A stretch of 64,000 bases of DNA from Priapulus caudatus (Eukaryota; Priapulida; Priapulimorpha; Priapulimorphida; Priapulidae): positions 71,495 through 135,494 of the forward strand of contig NW_014577285.1 of NCBI RefSeq assembly GCF_000485595.1. The letters are read 5' to 3'. The stretch's first letter is position 1. Every line of letters begins with the position of its first letter. The notes under the pieces are model-generated. The model searched no databases. It was not told where the DNA came from and worked only from the letters and a program-made list of their open reading frames with translations. This document shows positions 13,901 to 27,517 of the stretch, piece after piece. The translations under genes were made by a program, and so were the position numbers.

Positions 13901-16900
13901 TGTAAGCCAAACCTCGCCGCTGGTAATAGAGCAGTCAGCGAGGTTTGGTTTATCAGTCAGAAAGTCAAGCGATTGAGCCTTACCACACGGCAGGAAAATT
14001 CAGTACTAATATTTCAGAGCGCGGATTTATTACATGACTGAAAGTTTAGAGCAAATAGTTGAGGTACTATGGTTTACATTCGGTATAAGATAGTAATAGG
14101 GATTGTTTGAAAGGTAATAATATTAATAAATAGTTTAAAACACGATTTCCCAAAAAGGGTATAACAAAAAGGTTGCAATTAATTATGAATACATTTATAA
14201 TTGTAATTGAAGGATTATAGTAGTTATTTTTAATTGTAACAAAAATCATAATATTGGTTCAAATTTGGGTAATAATTATATACATAAAGGTATTAGCTTG
14301 GTTGGGTTTGTGCCATAGCATTAGAAAATGATTCATGCAGTTTCTCGCCAAGCGCACTACGTAAAAGAATAGAAAGAAGAACTATATTTAAGCGGGTAGC
14401 GTTGTCAAACGAAAGGCATGTTGAACCCAATGCATTTTAAATATGTAATTTAATACTGACATTATTTAGAAAAAAAAGTTAACAACGTGGAAAGCAATTA
14501 TTGGTAGTAGACAAAATTTCATGAGGCTGCGTATAATTTTGCATAGACAGTCGATGTTATCCAAAGCGTCAGACCCTATATCATTGATGAACAGTCAGTA
14601 ACGACAAGCAAACGGTCTGTAATAACAACAGCTGATGTTTCATGCTCGTGAGACGCAAAAATAAAAACCTCCTGTAAGGAATCCCACGTTGAATGAAATC
14701 CATACCATTTGCATCGCTATATGTGGTGAATCGTTGTTTCAATTATTTTTCGCAATTAGTGATCAACCGACAGAAGCGAAAACTAAACCAGCAAAGATTA
14801 TCTCAACGTAGATAATGAATTTTGGGGCGCGTCTATCCTGGAGAACAATTAAGATGTTCAGACTTCAGGCAAATTAACACGCGCTGTTAATACATGTGAA
14901 AACCGAACTATGACCGTGATTATTTTTCAATCGCAATGGGATCTAATCGACATATCGTTGTAGTGACAATTATTATCATGTATATTCGTTAACAGTATGA
15001 ATACATCAGCTGTTGACAGACGAGTCGTTGCATGTCGTCGTATGCTTCAGTGATATCTCCGTACACGCCGGAGCTGACTGCGATGATAAGGATTACTGAC
15101 GTGGAATAACATTCGATCTCGTCTACCTTCTCCCGGTCCCACGTCTCTGAGTGCCAGGCTTCAAAGCCTACGTCGCTGGATTTCCGCTCGTGGACCTCCG
15201 AATGTTTCAGGTCGTGTTCGAAGCCATGAAGGTCCACTGATTCCAGTTCGTCGTGCTCTATTATTCCTTTCACTGTGGTTGCTCGCTTTAGCTTAATCTT
15301 AATGACACAATATAACGAAATGGATGGTAATGAGATGAATGCATGCCGTTGTTGTGCCGGATGTTCCCAGGAAAACACTCGCTCGTGACGATTGCATGGA
15401 AATGATGATAGATGAATAACATACCGCTCGGAAATGCAATAATGCCGATGAGTGAAAATGTTCTCGTAAGTACCTATTCCAAACACGACACGCACTTTTG
15501 AGTTAGTTAAATCACTGCTAGACACAGTAGTCCCTTCGTACGTCTAATCGTAATATATAACTGTTATGCGTACACGTATTTGAGAGACATGGATTCCAAG
15601 TAGTCCGAAAACGCGTATAACTGCGTGCCTTTATTTCGCACAATCAGTAATGTGTTAATCACGTGGCTCCAAAGTTATCAGATATTTTGTTATTATATAG
15701 CTCACGCTATCTTCACGGATCATTCCCAATCAATATATGCAAGTTAAATAGGAACGCTGCAGGTTTGTGATTATTCGATCTCCGAAGAGCGTTTTATATG
15801 CCAAATAGTAATATACCTTATCTCAAAAGGCGCGTGTCGATCCATCTTACATACCATGTTGCATTCTTGCCCCATCTGTAGCGACGATACGTCCTCCGAC
15901 GGGTGGTTTATATTACAATTTAGACAGTAGATACCCCTATATGAACGGATGACTGACGTGACGTGACGTTGACGGATGATGATAATGACGATAACTGCGA
16001 TATGACTTCTCAATGAGTGAAAATGCTGTAAGACTACTGATCGTACAAGAAAATGATGACCAATGTATACCTTTATGTATACCCTGGCAGAAACCTCCAT
16101 TATAGAATAGCACCGTACTGATACCGAAAGTATATATATATATATATATGTATATATATCACAACATAAAATGCGTTGCATATGACTTCACAACAGAAGT
16201 GCTTGACCAGTGAGATCAAACGGAGAACAGGTGAAATGATATTATACATGTGTTTTGATGACAGCCAAGAAAGATCTATTACGAAGAAAAACGCCTCTTT
16301 ACGCATTAATTATTTATGAGAACGAACAAAGTAAGATGTTATAGATGACTCTATACGAGATGACTCGAACCCGGACCAGTGAAATGTGATGAACTTATAC
16401 GACGCAAACAAATAATGTTCCCGCACAGTACCTTGGTGAAATCCTCAACAAGATCCTGCTTTGGCGGAAGTTGCCTCACTTGCTTCTTGCCTGCAGCAGT
16501 AGAAATAATACGTCAATTCTTTCTTTCCTAACCAAACTAACCAACCAAACTATTTTCGTACCACACTACGACTACGCAACATTTATCATATTACGTAAAC
16601 GAATTTAGACGGAAATAAACGATTCGTATGCCAAATATATAGAAGCCACAACTAATCACATGTAAATTATAAACATCATGGCCGCTCCGTAGTCGTCCTG
16701 ATCTGCTGACTCACCAGGTTTCTTCGCTTCTGGTTTCGTTTCCTCGGGTTCGACAACAATGGGAATGCCGGCGTCCTGAGCTGGCTTCGACTTCTTCTTG
16801 TGCTTCCCCTATACACGTACACGAATCACTGTAAATACATGCCGTCTACTATTTCACGATTCTCCAAAGTGGATAGAGCTAATGTCGTAGCAAACAAGTG

Positions 16901-17002
16901 GTATTGTGGCATCGACAAGGGTATACACGATACATAGAGAGTGGGATAGGGCGTTTTGTTATTAACACACATAGAAATTAGATGAAAACATCAAACTACT
17001 TC

Positions 17003-17046
<44 letters not shown>

Positions 17047-17084
17047 TATATTATATATATCTATATATATATAGAGAGAGAGAT

Positions 17085-17120
<36 letters not shown>

Positions 17121-17917
17121 GAGAGAGAAGAGAGAAATGACGGAATAAAAAAGCACAATAATATTACGAAAGATGACAGTGTTCTTCGTTAACTAGAGAA
17201 TGTTTATTAGTGTTTGTTCAATGCTTACTTTCTAGCAGGTAAACATTATAGGTTTCATGACCATTATATTAACTTATTATAATCGTTATCGCTGGCAAGC
17301 ATTATTAGTCTAGCGTGGATTATTTGGTAGTAAATCCTATTAGCATTCACGCCTACATGCTAGCTATATAACTATCACTATTGCCATTTGCACGGATATC
17401 TTTTCATTCAACGCACAGCTACGTAGATTTATTGCCTCAAGCGTAATCGTTCAAGACACAACTTTAATAGTAATTTTATAGAATGAGAACGTTATTCCCG
17501 ATCATTTTGTAGCGTCAATTACGTTACGGTACTGTCCTCATTGGATGTAATTGCAGGAGTATGATCGCACGGTGGCACTGCTGCTACACCTGCCATCGGA
17601 AGGGGTGCTGGCATTTGCGTAATAATTTTACTGCTGTGCGATAGATTTAAACGTTCGGCGTAAATTTCGCATTCCTGTCAAAGGGCTCGTTTATTCTCTT
17701 CTCCTCTCTCTCTCTCTCTCTCACTCTCTCCTCTCTCTCGCGCGCTCTCTCGCCCCCTCACTCTCTCATACATAAGCGCACGCGAGACACGCCATGAACA
17801 AGTAAAACATCACAGTAAACATTAAAGTTTACCATGATAAGAAGTATATTCCAGTTCCATGCGCATCTTTCTATATACTCAGACAATATAATCTCAAGGC
17901 GTGACAGAACCAGTAAG

Positions 17918-17952
<35 letters not shown>

Positions 17953-18114
17953 TAATATATATATATAGAGAGAGAGAGAGATGAGAGAGGAGAGAGAGAG
18001 AGAGAGAGAGAAGAGAAGAGAAAGAGATATATATAGGGAGATAGATACGAAGATATATATATAGTAGAAAATACATAGCAAGATATATAACGGCTGTATA
18101 TGCGCGCGGCGGCG

Positions 18115-18157
<43 letters not shown>

Positions 18158-21100
18158 CGTGCGCGCGCGCGCGTGTGTGTGTGTGTGCGTGTGCGTGCAT
18201 GTGCGAGCGTGTGTGTGCGTGTGCGAGCATGTGTGTGCGTGTGGGTGCGTGTGTGTGGGCATGCGTGTGTGTATGCATTTGTGTGTACGCGTGAAAGCGC
18301 GCGCGCGTGAGTCTATTCAGTAGATAAGGAGAATGTATATAAGAACAAAGCTGATCGAAACGTGTTGTATTACTGCTGATTCGGCATCTGGTTACGACAT
18401 ACCCGTGACTTGCCATTCACTGCGGCATCTTCGTCGTCATGTTCCTCTAACAATGGTTCAAGACGGCTAGGTATGGGGTGCTGCTCAATGCAAAAACCAA
18501 GCAACCACAACAGATCAAGAAAGCACAAAGGGATAGAGAAAGTAAAGAAATATATAGCGGGTGTGATACAGAGTTAGAAATATATATGTATACTGTGAGT
18601 AGAAAAACAAGAACAAAATTATAGACAGATAGGGATTGTAAGAAGGAAAGCGGTTGCGCAAGAACGCGTGCGCGCGAGAGAGTGAGAGATAGCTAGAGAA
18701 TACGAGCAGCGAGAAAGAAATAAGAGAGACAATAGAGATAAGATATAAGAGATATATATAGAAAGGGAGAAAGAGGTAAGAGAGATATAGACGAAGAGAG
18801 AATGCGATAAGAGAGATAATAGAGAATAGAGTGGGAATACGAGTAAGAGAACGCGAGCAAGTAGGATTATTTTCCAAATTTAACAAGGATATGATATAAG
18901 AATATAGAAATAAATATACATGTATATTTCTTCGTATACCCTTTATCAGAAACAATGCAGATGCATCACTCACGCGACTGATATGGTGAATCTAAAGGTT
19001 TCAACTCAGGAAAAAATCCAATGACGACATTTAACAAATCAGTAGCATTTTGGTTCACTGCAAACGGCTAGAAACGTGAGTTATAAACTCGCCTAACATC
19101 GTGATGGGATCTCATCTTTGTACAGACCTCTCTCCACACATTGAGAGTTTCATGCGACGAGGAATGATGTGCAACGGGCACGTGCAACATAATATATACA
19201 ACACATGTCTCGCGTACTAGCAGCCCACAACGACACAGGTGTGACAATAGTTTCCATCCTCTGCTCACTAACACGATACACGAGCGACATCGGCCACGTA
19301 TTTACTACTAACGGCAAAGACGAATTCTATCTATACATTAAAAAATATAGTGGTAAATGTGGGGTTAACCAGTGGTAAGTTATTATGCATGTGCGTACGC
19401 GCCCGTAGAACTTGCAGGCGACCCTGGCAATAAGCAAGACCTAGCCGGGTTGATTGAATGCGGTCTAGTTTGGTGTAGGAATGCGTATAGGATTTAGGTT
19501 GCAATAATATGTGGTTTAGCCGATCGACCATTACCTTCTTTACTTTTGACGGGGCCGCACCCTCAGCGTCACCCACGTGACCCTCTTCGGGGGACATCTC
19601 ATCTGATTCTTCTTCATCATGCTGTTTGACGTGCAATAAATTAATTATCGTTAGTGACAGCGCATAAATAAATAAGGCCGTACAGTGCCAACTCGTGAAG
19701 TCGCCAACAACAGCTGTATACTGGATACTTCTTCAACCAACTGGTACTGTATATAATAATAGAATAAATAAAAAATATATAAACAAATAAATAAATATGT
19801 AAATAAAATAAAATAAATAGAACTTTCGAAGACGAAGAAGTGGCATATATAGTATTATAACAGTGAGTGTAACATGTATATACATATTAATGACTGTGCG
19901 ACAAATATTGCTGATCAACTATTCGAATGCTGATTAGGACTTATTTTAAATAAAAATATCGTTCTCAAAAAAGTTATGTAAGAAATCAAAACGTATTAAG
20001 TGCAAACCACCTAAAACCTAGTTTGATTTCCATGCAAACACCAACATATTTCAAACTGGGTTTTAGGCAAATTGATGCGTAAGCAACACGCACGTAGGCC
20101 TATTATGCCTGAATGTTGAACACATGCGAATTCTCTATATGTGGGATGTGGGATATATTCAAGAAACCTCGATCGTTCGTAGGTACAGTTCATGGAAAAC
20201 AGGACCATGCGGTCATTCAACAGCAATCGTAACCAAGACCGGCTGAACACATTTGGATATAAGCAATCTCGTAACTCATGTGTTTAGGGAAAGGTCGACA
20301 AACCTCAAACACAGCACAACACAGCATGACGGAATGCCTACATATCTCCTCGACACCGTGTAAATTTTTCTAAGACTACTCTGTAGCCTACGACAGTGCG
20401 CTGTAACGTGAAGTAAGAAAACGCAAATCGCAAATATTTTAACGTTAAAAAAACACATAAGTGTAAAGCTAAGTTATTTCCACATCACACAATTAATCTA
20501 AATCGGCGTTATGGCCATCATTGCTCTTTTTGAAACTCATAAACGTAAAATAAACGACAATAATCTATCTCGATTTCTTTTAATGGTCTCCCGTGCTCTG
20601 TTCAATCAAACGTTTTTAATTAGTCTTATAATGACCTGAGGTTTATTCATTCACTGCGCAGTCTGAACGACGGTACGAAACTTATTATAGTGACAAGGTC
20701 ATGTAGAATAGCGTCGGAAAACTTTGCCATTGTTGAATTTACCGTTTAATGATTCTGAGATAACAAATATTATTATCGCTTAAAGTTGTTTGATGCAGTG
20801 ATAGAGTAACCTTAATAGCGACATGTGTCTTTCCGCCAATACAAGCCATCAAGCTTCAACGACCTATATCTTCTGAATTAGCTAGCTTCTGAAGAATTTC
20901 TCGTGTGCCACTATTTCTTTTTTTATAATACGCCGCTATCGATGTGTGATGATTGGGTAAATACAAAAGATTACTATATGTAAACCGACGAAATGAACAC
21001 TAAACCGTAGGCGTATTGTTCTATGTTTCAGAACAGTCTTGGGTGGTTATTAGACGTATTATTATTAATTATTATATTAATTTTCTTGCAAGCGTACACG

Positions 21101-22916
21101 AACAAGCCGTTTCTATAAACACATCCACACATGTACGCGAATGTATAGCACGCCGAGATAGACACTGATGAGTATAAGGTTACGTCTCATGCTCTCTTCA
21201 CAAACGAGACAAAAAATGGCAATTGTCATCTACTGTACCTTTGCCGCGTGTTCATCATCTACGACCACCTGCAAAATGATCCAAGAATGTCTTATTAGCG
21301 AGTGCGGCAAGATGAGGATGCAACTCAAAACATATGAGTTGTTTTGCAAGACACAGTCCAGAACAAATATGGTCGACGCAACGTCAGCGCCGAATTTCTA
21401 TCTTCAATTTTATAAATCAATATTAGAGATCTTTATATATATATATAAGGATAATAATAAATAAAACACGATTCAATTGGTTAGTGATTCATATGATTGT
21501 TCAACGATTTATATGAGTATGAGTATAGTATTGACAGAAAACTACCGGTTTGTCAACACATTTACATATACTATAAAGATGCAAGATGCATTAGTGAATG
21601 TGATGAAGCCTGCATAACGATAGGTAGAGCACAGAATTTGTTCTCACGACTCTACATGTCAAAACAATCTTCTGCCTCTTTTGATCTTTACGCATGTAAG
21701 CAGTTGCGCGAACGTGCATGCAAACTTCAAGTGAAGCCCCATTACATTATATGAAACACGTGTTACCTTAACTATATGCAATGTACCGAAACACCAACTT
21801 CAAAACAATATTTACAGTGACTCAAAATTGTTGTTCCGGTCAACACGACATATGCTTGGTACATGGGAATCAATATTTACATATATAATAATCACCCGTA
21901 TTGCATTGCAGTTACGATTGCATCTAGTTGTTTACATTACGAGGTTGTCCCCCTTGTACGTCCAGTTAGTTTTGTAGTATCGAATAACACCGACATTACC
22001 AAGATAACAGTTTTTGCAGTTCATTCATATGAGATCTTCCACGGGTGCGCGTTAATTAGAGGATGGTTCGGGGTAACCAATTAATGTAAACATAGCTGAT
22101 GTTTCCAATGCACGGGTGAATAACATATAACGCGTTGGTCAAGAGCAGAAATCAGACCGCGTCGTGTCGAGAGTTGATCTGGTTCTGCTTTGCTCTTGTT
22201 AGCAATCCGTAACTAACATATCATTGATGCATATTACCCATTTAAAGGTGGGGTGGCACCTACACGAAGGCCATGCCATGATACGCCAGGCATTTGTTAG
22301 ATGAGTTCCTCGTCGCTTTTGCGCGTATAAATATGAGGAACAAGTCTAATAGCCCTGCCTGCTGTAATACGTCATGCTCTAAATGGTGGAAATTTAATCG
22401 AGCGTGGTCAATGGTTAATATACCCAGCAGTTCATAATGTAGTGCACACCATGGCGTGCCTCAGATAAATTGAGGTAATAAAATATACGGAGTAAAATTC
22501 AAGATGAAATCTGTACAAGAAGGATGTGTTCGACAATGTAGGATTCCGATTGTTAGCATCGCATCCTTAAAGTTTTAGATTTTGCTGGATGAATTTCTCT
22601 GGTCTTTTTCAAAGTTCTCCAGGTCTGTTTAAAATTTATATCTCCTATTAATTATCCATTTCTTGCAGCAATTCCAGCTATGCTTGCTATATGCTATTTA
22701 CTGTCTAACGTATTTTACCATTTAAGTTGACTATACACAAATTCGTGAATGGAAAAGGTTGTGTTCTTTCTAACTTCATGCAAACCTTTTGTTTAATTTT
22801 TAGTTGTCGACTAGGAAGTGAATATAAGGTAAAGCGAGAAGGCGAGATTGTGGAAAAATACTATTGCTTTGAAAAACAAGTTGAAGATTGCAAATATACG
22901 TAGAAGTAATATATAT

Positions 22917-22948
<32 letters not shown>

Positions 22949-23910
22949 CACTCGACAACCGAAAGCAGGAAATATTACTTTTTTTTATATCGGGGTTTGG
23001 TATACTATATAGATACCTTGGTATACTAAACTATAGTACACGAGCTATGCATGCCATAAGACTAATTATCAAAGGGATAGCTTTACTCCCCTTGAACATT
23101 TACATAATATATAAAGACTTAACATGCATACAAGTGACAAGATTCTGTCACACAAGATGCACAAATGCGGCAGTACAAGATACATAGATCCCAGCTCTCT
23201 TTGACAATATTATCACTATAGGTTAAACTTACTCGCTTATGTATATCACGATGCAACCATTTTCATAAATATGGCGAAAATTGCATCATCTCATGAAAAA
23301 TCCAGAGGTCACCGGCCATCGTGCCAGTCGACGACGAAATTCATGAGAAATCAGTCAATATCGCCTAATTATTAGGTGCAGCCGTCTACCTGTAGGTTAC
23401 ACCTCACCGAGTAGTGAATACCTCCACGTGGCAGAAAACAAAGGCAGAGAGACCTTAATTGCCACATTTCGGCACACTAGCTTTGTCATGTGCAAACAAC
23501 AGGCTATTTAGTGCAGAGTACGAGTAGCATGCACTACTAGCCTGCCTCCTCGTCATTTCCTTCACCGCGATGCCCGACTATTATTCTACCTTCGGCACAT
23601 TTTCCCCCTTAGACGTCGGCGAGTCCCCTTTCACTTTCGTCTCTGCTTTTTCAGCTTCGACTTTATCCGTCGGTTTATCGTGGTCCTTCTTCGCTTCAGT
23701 AGGTTTCTTCTTCTTCTTTTTCTCGTCATGCTTCGCATCGTCACCAGTTTTCTTCTCCTTCTTTTTCTTGCCCTTCTGATGCGGTTGCAAAGAAGGCTAG
23801 CTTAAAATTTGTGACGAATCGTTCTTCGGATTTGAAGCCCAACCAACCGAGCGTATGTAGTCGGTGAAAGAGTTAGTCGATCGTTTAGACTTAAATAACA
23901 CGTTATGATA

Positions 23911-23941
<31 letters not shown>

Positions 23942-26900
23942 GTACTGGGATAGTTCGTGTATAGAAAATACGGTATGGAATTGTAGATGAAATCGGATTA
24001 AACGTCTAAGAAGAACCCCACTCGAAGTAAATTTGCAGTGAAACACGCATGTTCATGTATTGAATGCACACTAGATCGTAGCGCAGCAGCCAGCAGATGT
24101 TGGCCTGGTCAGCGTATGTGATTATTGCTAAAACAAACTGACGATGTGTTTATGAACATTTGTGTGAGAGGTATAAAACGGCTTACAGAATATATCGTTC
24201 AGCCTATGAGTAGCCTAAAGATAATAAACCGCGACCAGACTGACGTAGAACGAGAAAGCTATATTGTTTACGCCCGGGTCGTTGTTCATATATTCGGGCT
24301 GCTGAATATGGCCATAATGAGTTTAGCTGCAGTCAAAGCTACACGTATTGTTATAACTATGTAAGCAACAGCTCAGTGGTAAGGCCCTATATTATTTTAG
24401 CTTAGCTGAAATATCTGTTTAAACGGATTCTAAATACCACAATGACGTAATCAGTTTAAAAAGTGGTACTATATTAGTGCAGGAAAGGTGTTAATTTTAT
24501 GTTGAATATCAGCTGAAATAAATAACTGCATTCGCTAAAAATAGGAAAAAGAAAACACTCGCGTCGTAATCATCTAACCATTTATAAATATGCTGATATA
24601 GAACGCCGTGTGCTGCGATTACATTATTCGCATGGCTACGGCAATGAAGTACGTGGTTTGATAATTTGCTGTCCACGGGAGGCGAGCAAAGTAACGATAA
24701 TATATATATATATGTAGGAATGTTATTTGAATGAATGGATATGGCGATATGGCTAGTATCAAATATGTGATATCAGATGATATTATGATACATGGCATAT
24801 TATATTCACGAGAATGACATAGTAATTTATTAATAGTGAAAACGAAAGATTATAGATTATAAAAATAGTTTATGGCTAGCGACACCCTACCTCATGTGGT
24901 TCATCTACTCCGTCTTCTTCGTGTGGTGCGGCTGCTTCCGGCTTCTTATCAGCTGGCTTTTTAGCATCATCTGCCTTTTTCTCCTCCTCTGCTGTTTTGA
25001 TTTCTTCTGCTTTCTTCTTTTCTTCTGCCTTCTTTGTTTCCTCTGCTGTCTTTACTTCTTCTGCTTTCTTGGCCTCATCCGCTTTCTTTTTTTCTTCTGC
25101 CTTCTTTTTCTCTTCTGCTTTCTTATTTTCTTCTTCTGCTTTCTTCTTTTCTACTTCTGCTTTCTGCTTTTCTTCCTCTACCTTCTTCTTTTCTTCTTCT
25201 GCCTTCTTCTTCTTCTTCTTCTCTTCTTCTTCTTTCTTCGTTTCTTCTTCTTTCTTCTTTTCTTCTGCTTTCTTCTTTTCTTCTTCTTTCTTCTTTTCTT
25301 CTACTTTCTTAACTTCTTCTGCTTTCTTCTTTTCTTCTTCTACTTTTTTCTTTTCTTCTTCTACCTTCTTCTTTTCCTCTTCTGCCTTCTTCTTTTCCTC
25401 GTCTGCTTTCTTTTTCTCTTCTTCTGCTTTCTTCTTTTCTTCCGCCTTCTTTTTCTCGTCTGCTTTCTTAGCTTCTTCTTCCTTTTTCGCTATCGCTTCA
25501 ATATCCTCGTCCTTCTCTTTAGACTCTGGCTCTTCGTCTTTCTTCTCCTCTGCAATGGCAATTTCAAACATTATTGTTGAAATACAGAAGAATAAATGAG
25601 TACATAATCTGAAAGAACATTTGGGTGATCATAGAGCATAGATGGGTGTAAATAATGAACGCAGAGAATAAGCCATACGTCTTAGTGTAGCCTGTTCACG
25701 AGTAAAGCAGCTAATGAAATTATGTATTCCATAATGCACTCCTTCCAATTCATAATCGTCATTGATACCTTATCTTCTTGAAATTATGTATTCAATAATG
25801 CACTCCTCCCAATTCAAATTGTCATTGATAGCATATCTATACACTTGACTGATAAACCGTGCACAGAGGCATACACACAAAACGCACACGCGCATAGGCA
25901 CGAGTGTTTGGGCACACACAACCCAGCCATACATAGGCGAACATCTGTAGGCAGGGCAAGGCGCAAACACACCTTCAACGTTCAGGGAGGCCTTGCAAGC
26001 ATCCTCTCCTTTGTCGTTGGCGATCTCTACTGTGTATTCACCCGTGTCAGAGCTGCTTGCTTCCACAATGAACAGTCTCAAGGTGTCGTTCTCTTGCGTG
26101 ATCTTGTAATTCTTTGACGGTTTAATGAGTTTGCCGTTTCTGCGAGGAAAAATAATAATGTATAGATGAACTACAGACTTCTTAGCTAAGCGGATTCTAT
26201 ACGATTTATGTATTGCACCAATACCATAATGCGTGAAGCTAAATTTCTAGCTTAGTATGAAATAATTATGACACGAAAAGTTTCTTCCGAATAAGCTAAT
26301 TAATGGCAGTTTTAAAAAGGCACGAACAGTAAAAATCGCGTTAATAATCACTTACTTGTACCAGTTGACTTCAGTTGCCACTCCCTTAAAGTTGGCCATA
26401 AATGCGACAGAATCTCCAACTTTGGCCTCTTTTGGACGCAGCTTGGTGACAAAAGATGGCGGTTCGATGTCTTCGACCGTTACTTCAGTTTGTTCGTCTT
26501 CTTCTTCCTGTACCATCTCGTAGCTCTCTATAACGCGAAGATACACGTGCGAGGAACGGTCTTCTAACAAGCTAAATTAATACCTTTGACACACCGAATT
26601 CGGTATTGACCAATGCGCATCAATGCGCATTGATGCGCATTGTAACCGAATGACATAATTCGATTTCATATGTGATATACCGTTGACACACCGAAACAAC
26701 CGAACGCAAATTCGAACGCAACCGAACGCAAATCCAACAACGCATTCAACAGGATCTTCACGAGAACACCACGTGATTTCATCATCCAATCCCAAACCGA
26801 ACAGAACCGTGTTGTAAAATTATCGTTGACACACCGCCAAACAGAACCGAACCGAACCGAATCGAACCGTAAGCGAACTGCTCAATCCACATACATATGT

Positions 26901-27462
26901 GGGTTGAAAATAATGCGCATTGATGCGCATTACAACCGTATCTGGTGTGTACATAACCGCGTTGAAGCGCATCAATGCGCATCAAAGCGCATTGAAAGTT
27001 CGGTGTGTCAGCGGTATAATTAATCGGATAGCGCAATTAAATTTGGCAGCGTTTTAGCGTGCTGAAATTTCGGAGATCTTAAATCGGAATGAAATTCAAT
27101 GATTTCAATCGTTGTCATAATAATGTGGGCATTGTCGCAAACCTCGTGACTTCTTACCTGAGACATTAACGGTCACGGCAGTGTCCGTCTCTCCGTACTG
27201 ATTGCGCGCAACGCACTTGTACTTGCCATTGTCTTGCACGGTCACCTCTGTGACTTCCATAATTATGATATATCTGCAAGAGTAACACTTTACTTGTAAT
27301 CGGCATCGTATCGTTTCAATGAGAAAGTCTGTACAATATGTATATGTATATATATATGTATATGTATATATATACATATATATTATACGCCCTCATGCAC
27401 GCATACACCCAGTTTTCATGAAATTCCCAAGCAAACATTACAAGGTGTGTGTGTGCGCGCGC

Positions 27463-27517
<55 letters not shown>

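Noticed and set aside
15844-15880. 21-nt segment with a strong donor (GTATGTAAG) and a CTACAG acceptor
   Set aside because: Codes only MGQECNM, unlike the charged linkers, and is too short to trust.
16360-16385. B-box-like GGGTTCGAGTC on the minus strand
   Set aside because: No A-box or cloverleaf stems at the right distance.
18100-18416. Cys-Val, His-Thr and Ser-Leu repeat open frames
   Set aside because: Six-frame translations of (GT)n and (GA)n microsatellites. The same applies to 27.4-27.7, 48.4-49.0, 49.6-50.6 and 57.4-57.9 kb.
24366-24392. A-box-like CAGCTCAGTGGTAAGG
   Set aside because: No B-box follows within tRNA distance.
24894-25599. Long plus-strand open frames rich in Phe, Leu and Ser opposite the spring exon
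   Set aside because: They are the antisense of GAA/AAG codons in the Lys/Glu exon; the minus frame has splice borders and fits the gene.
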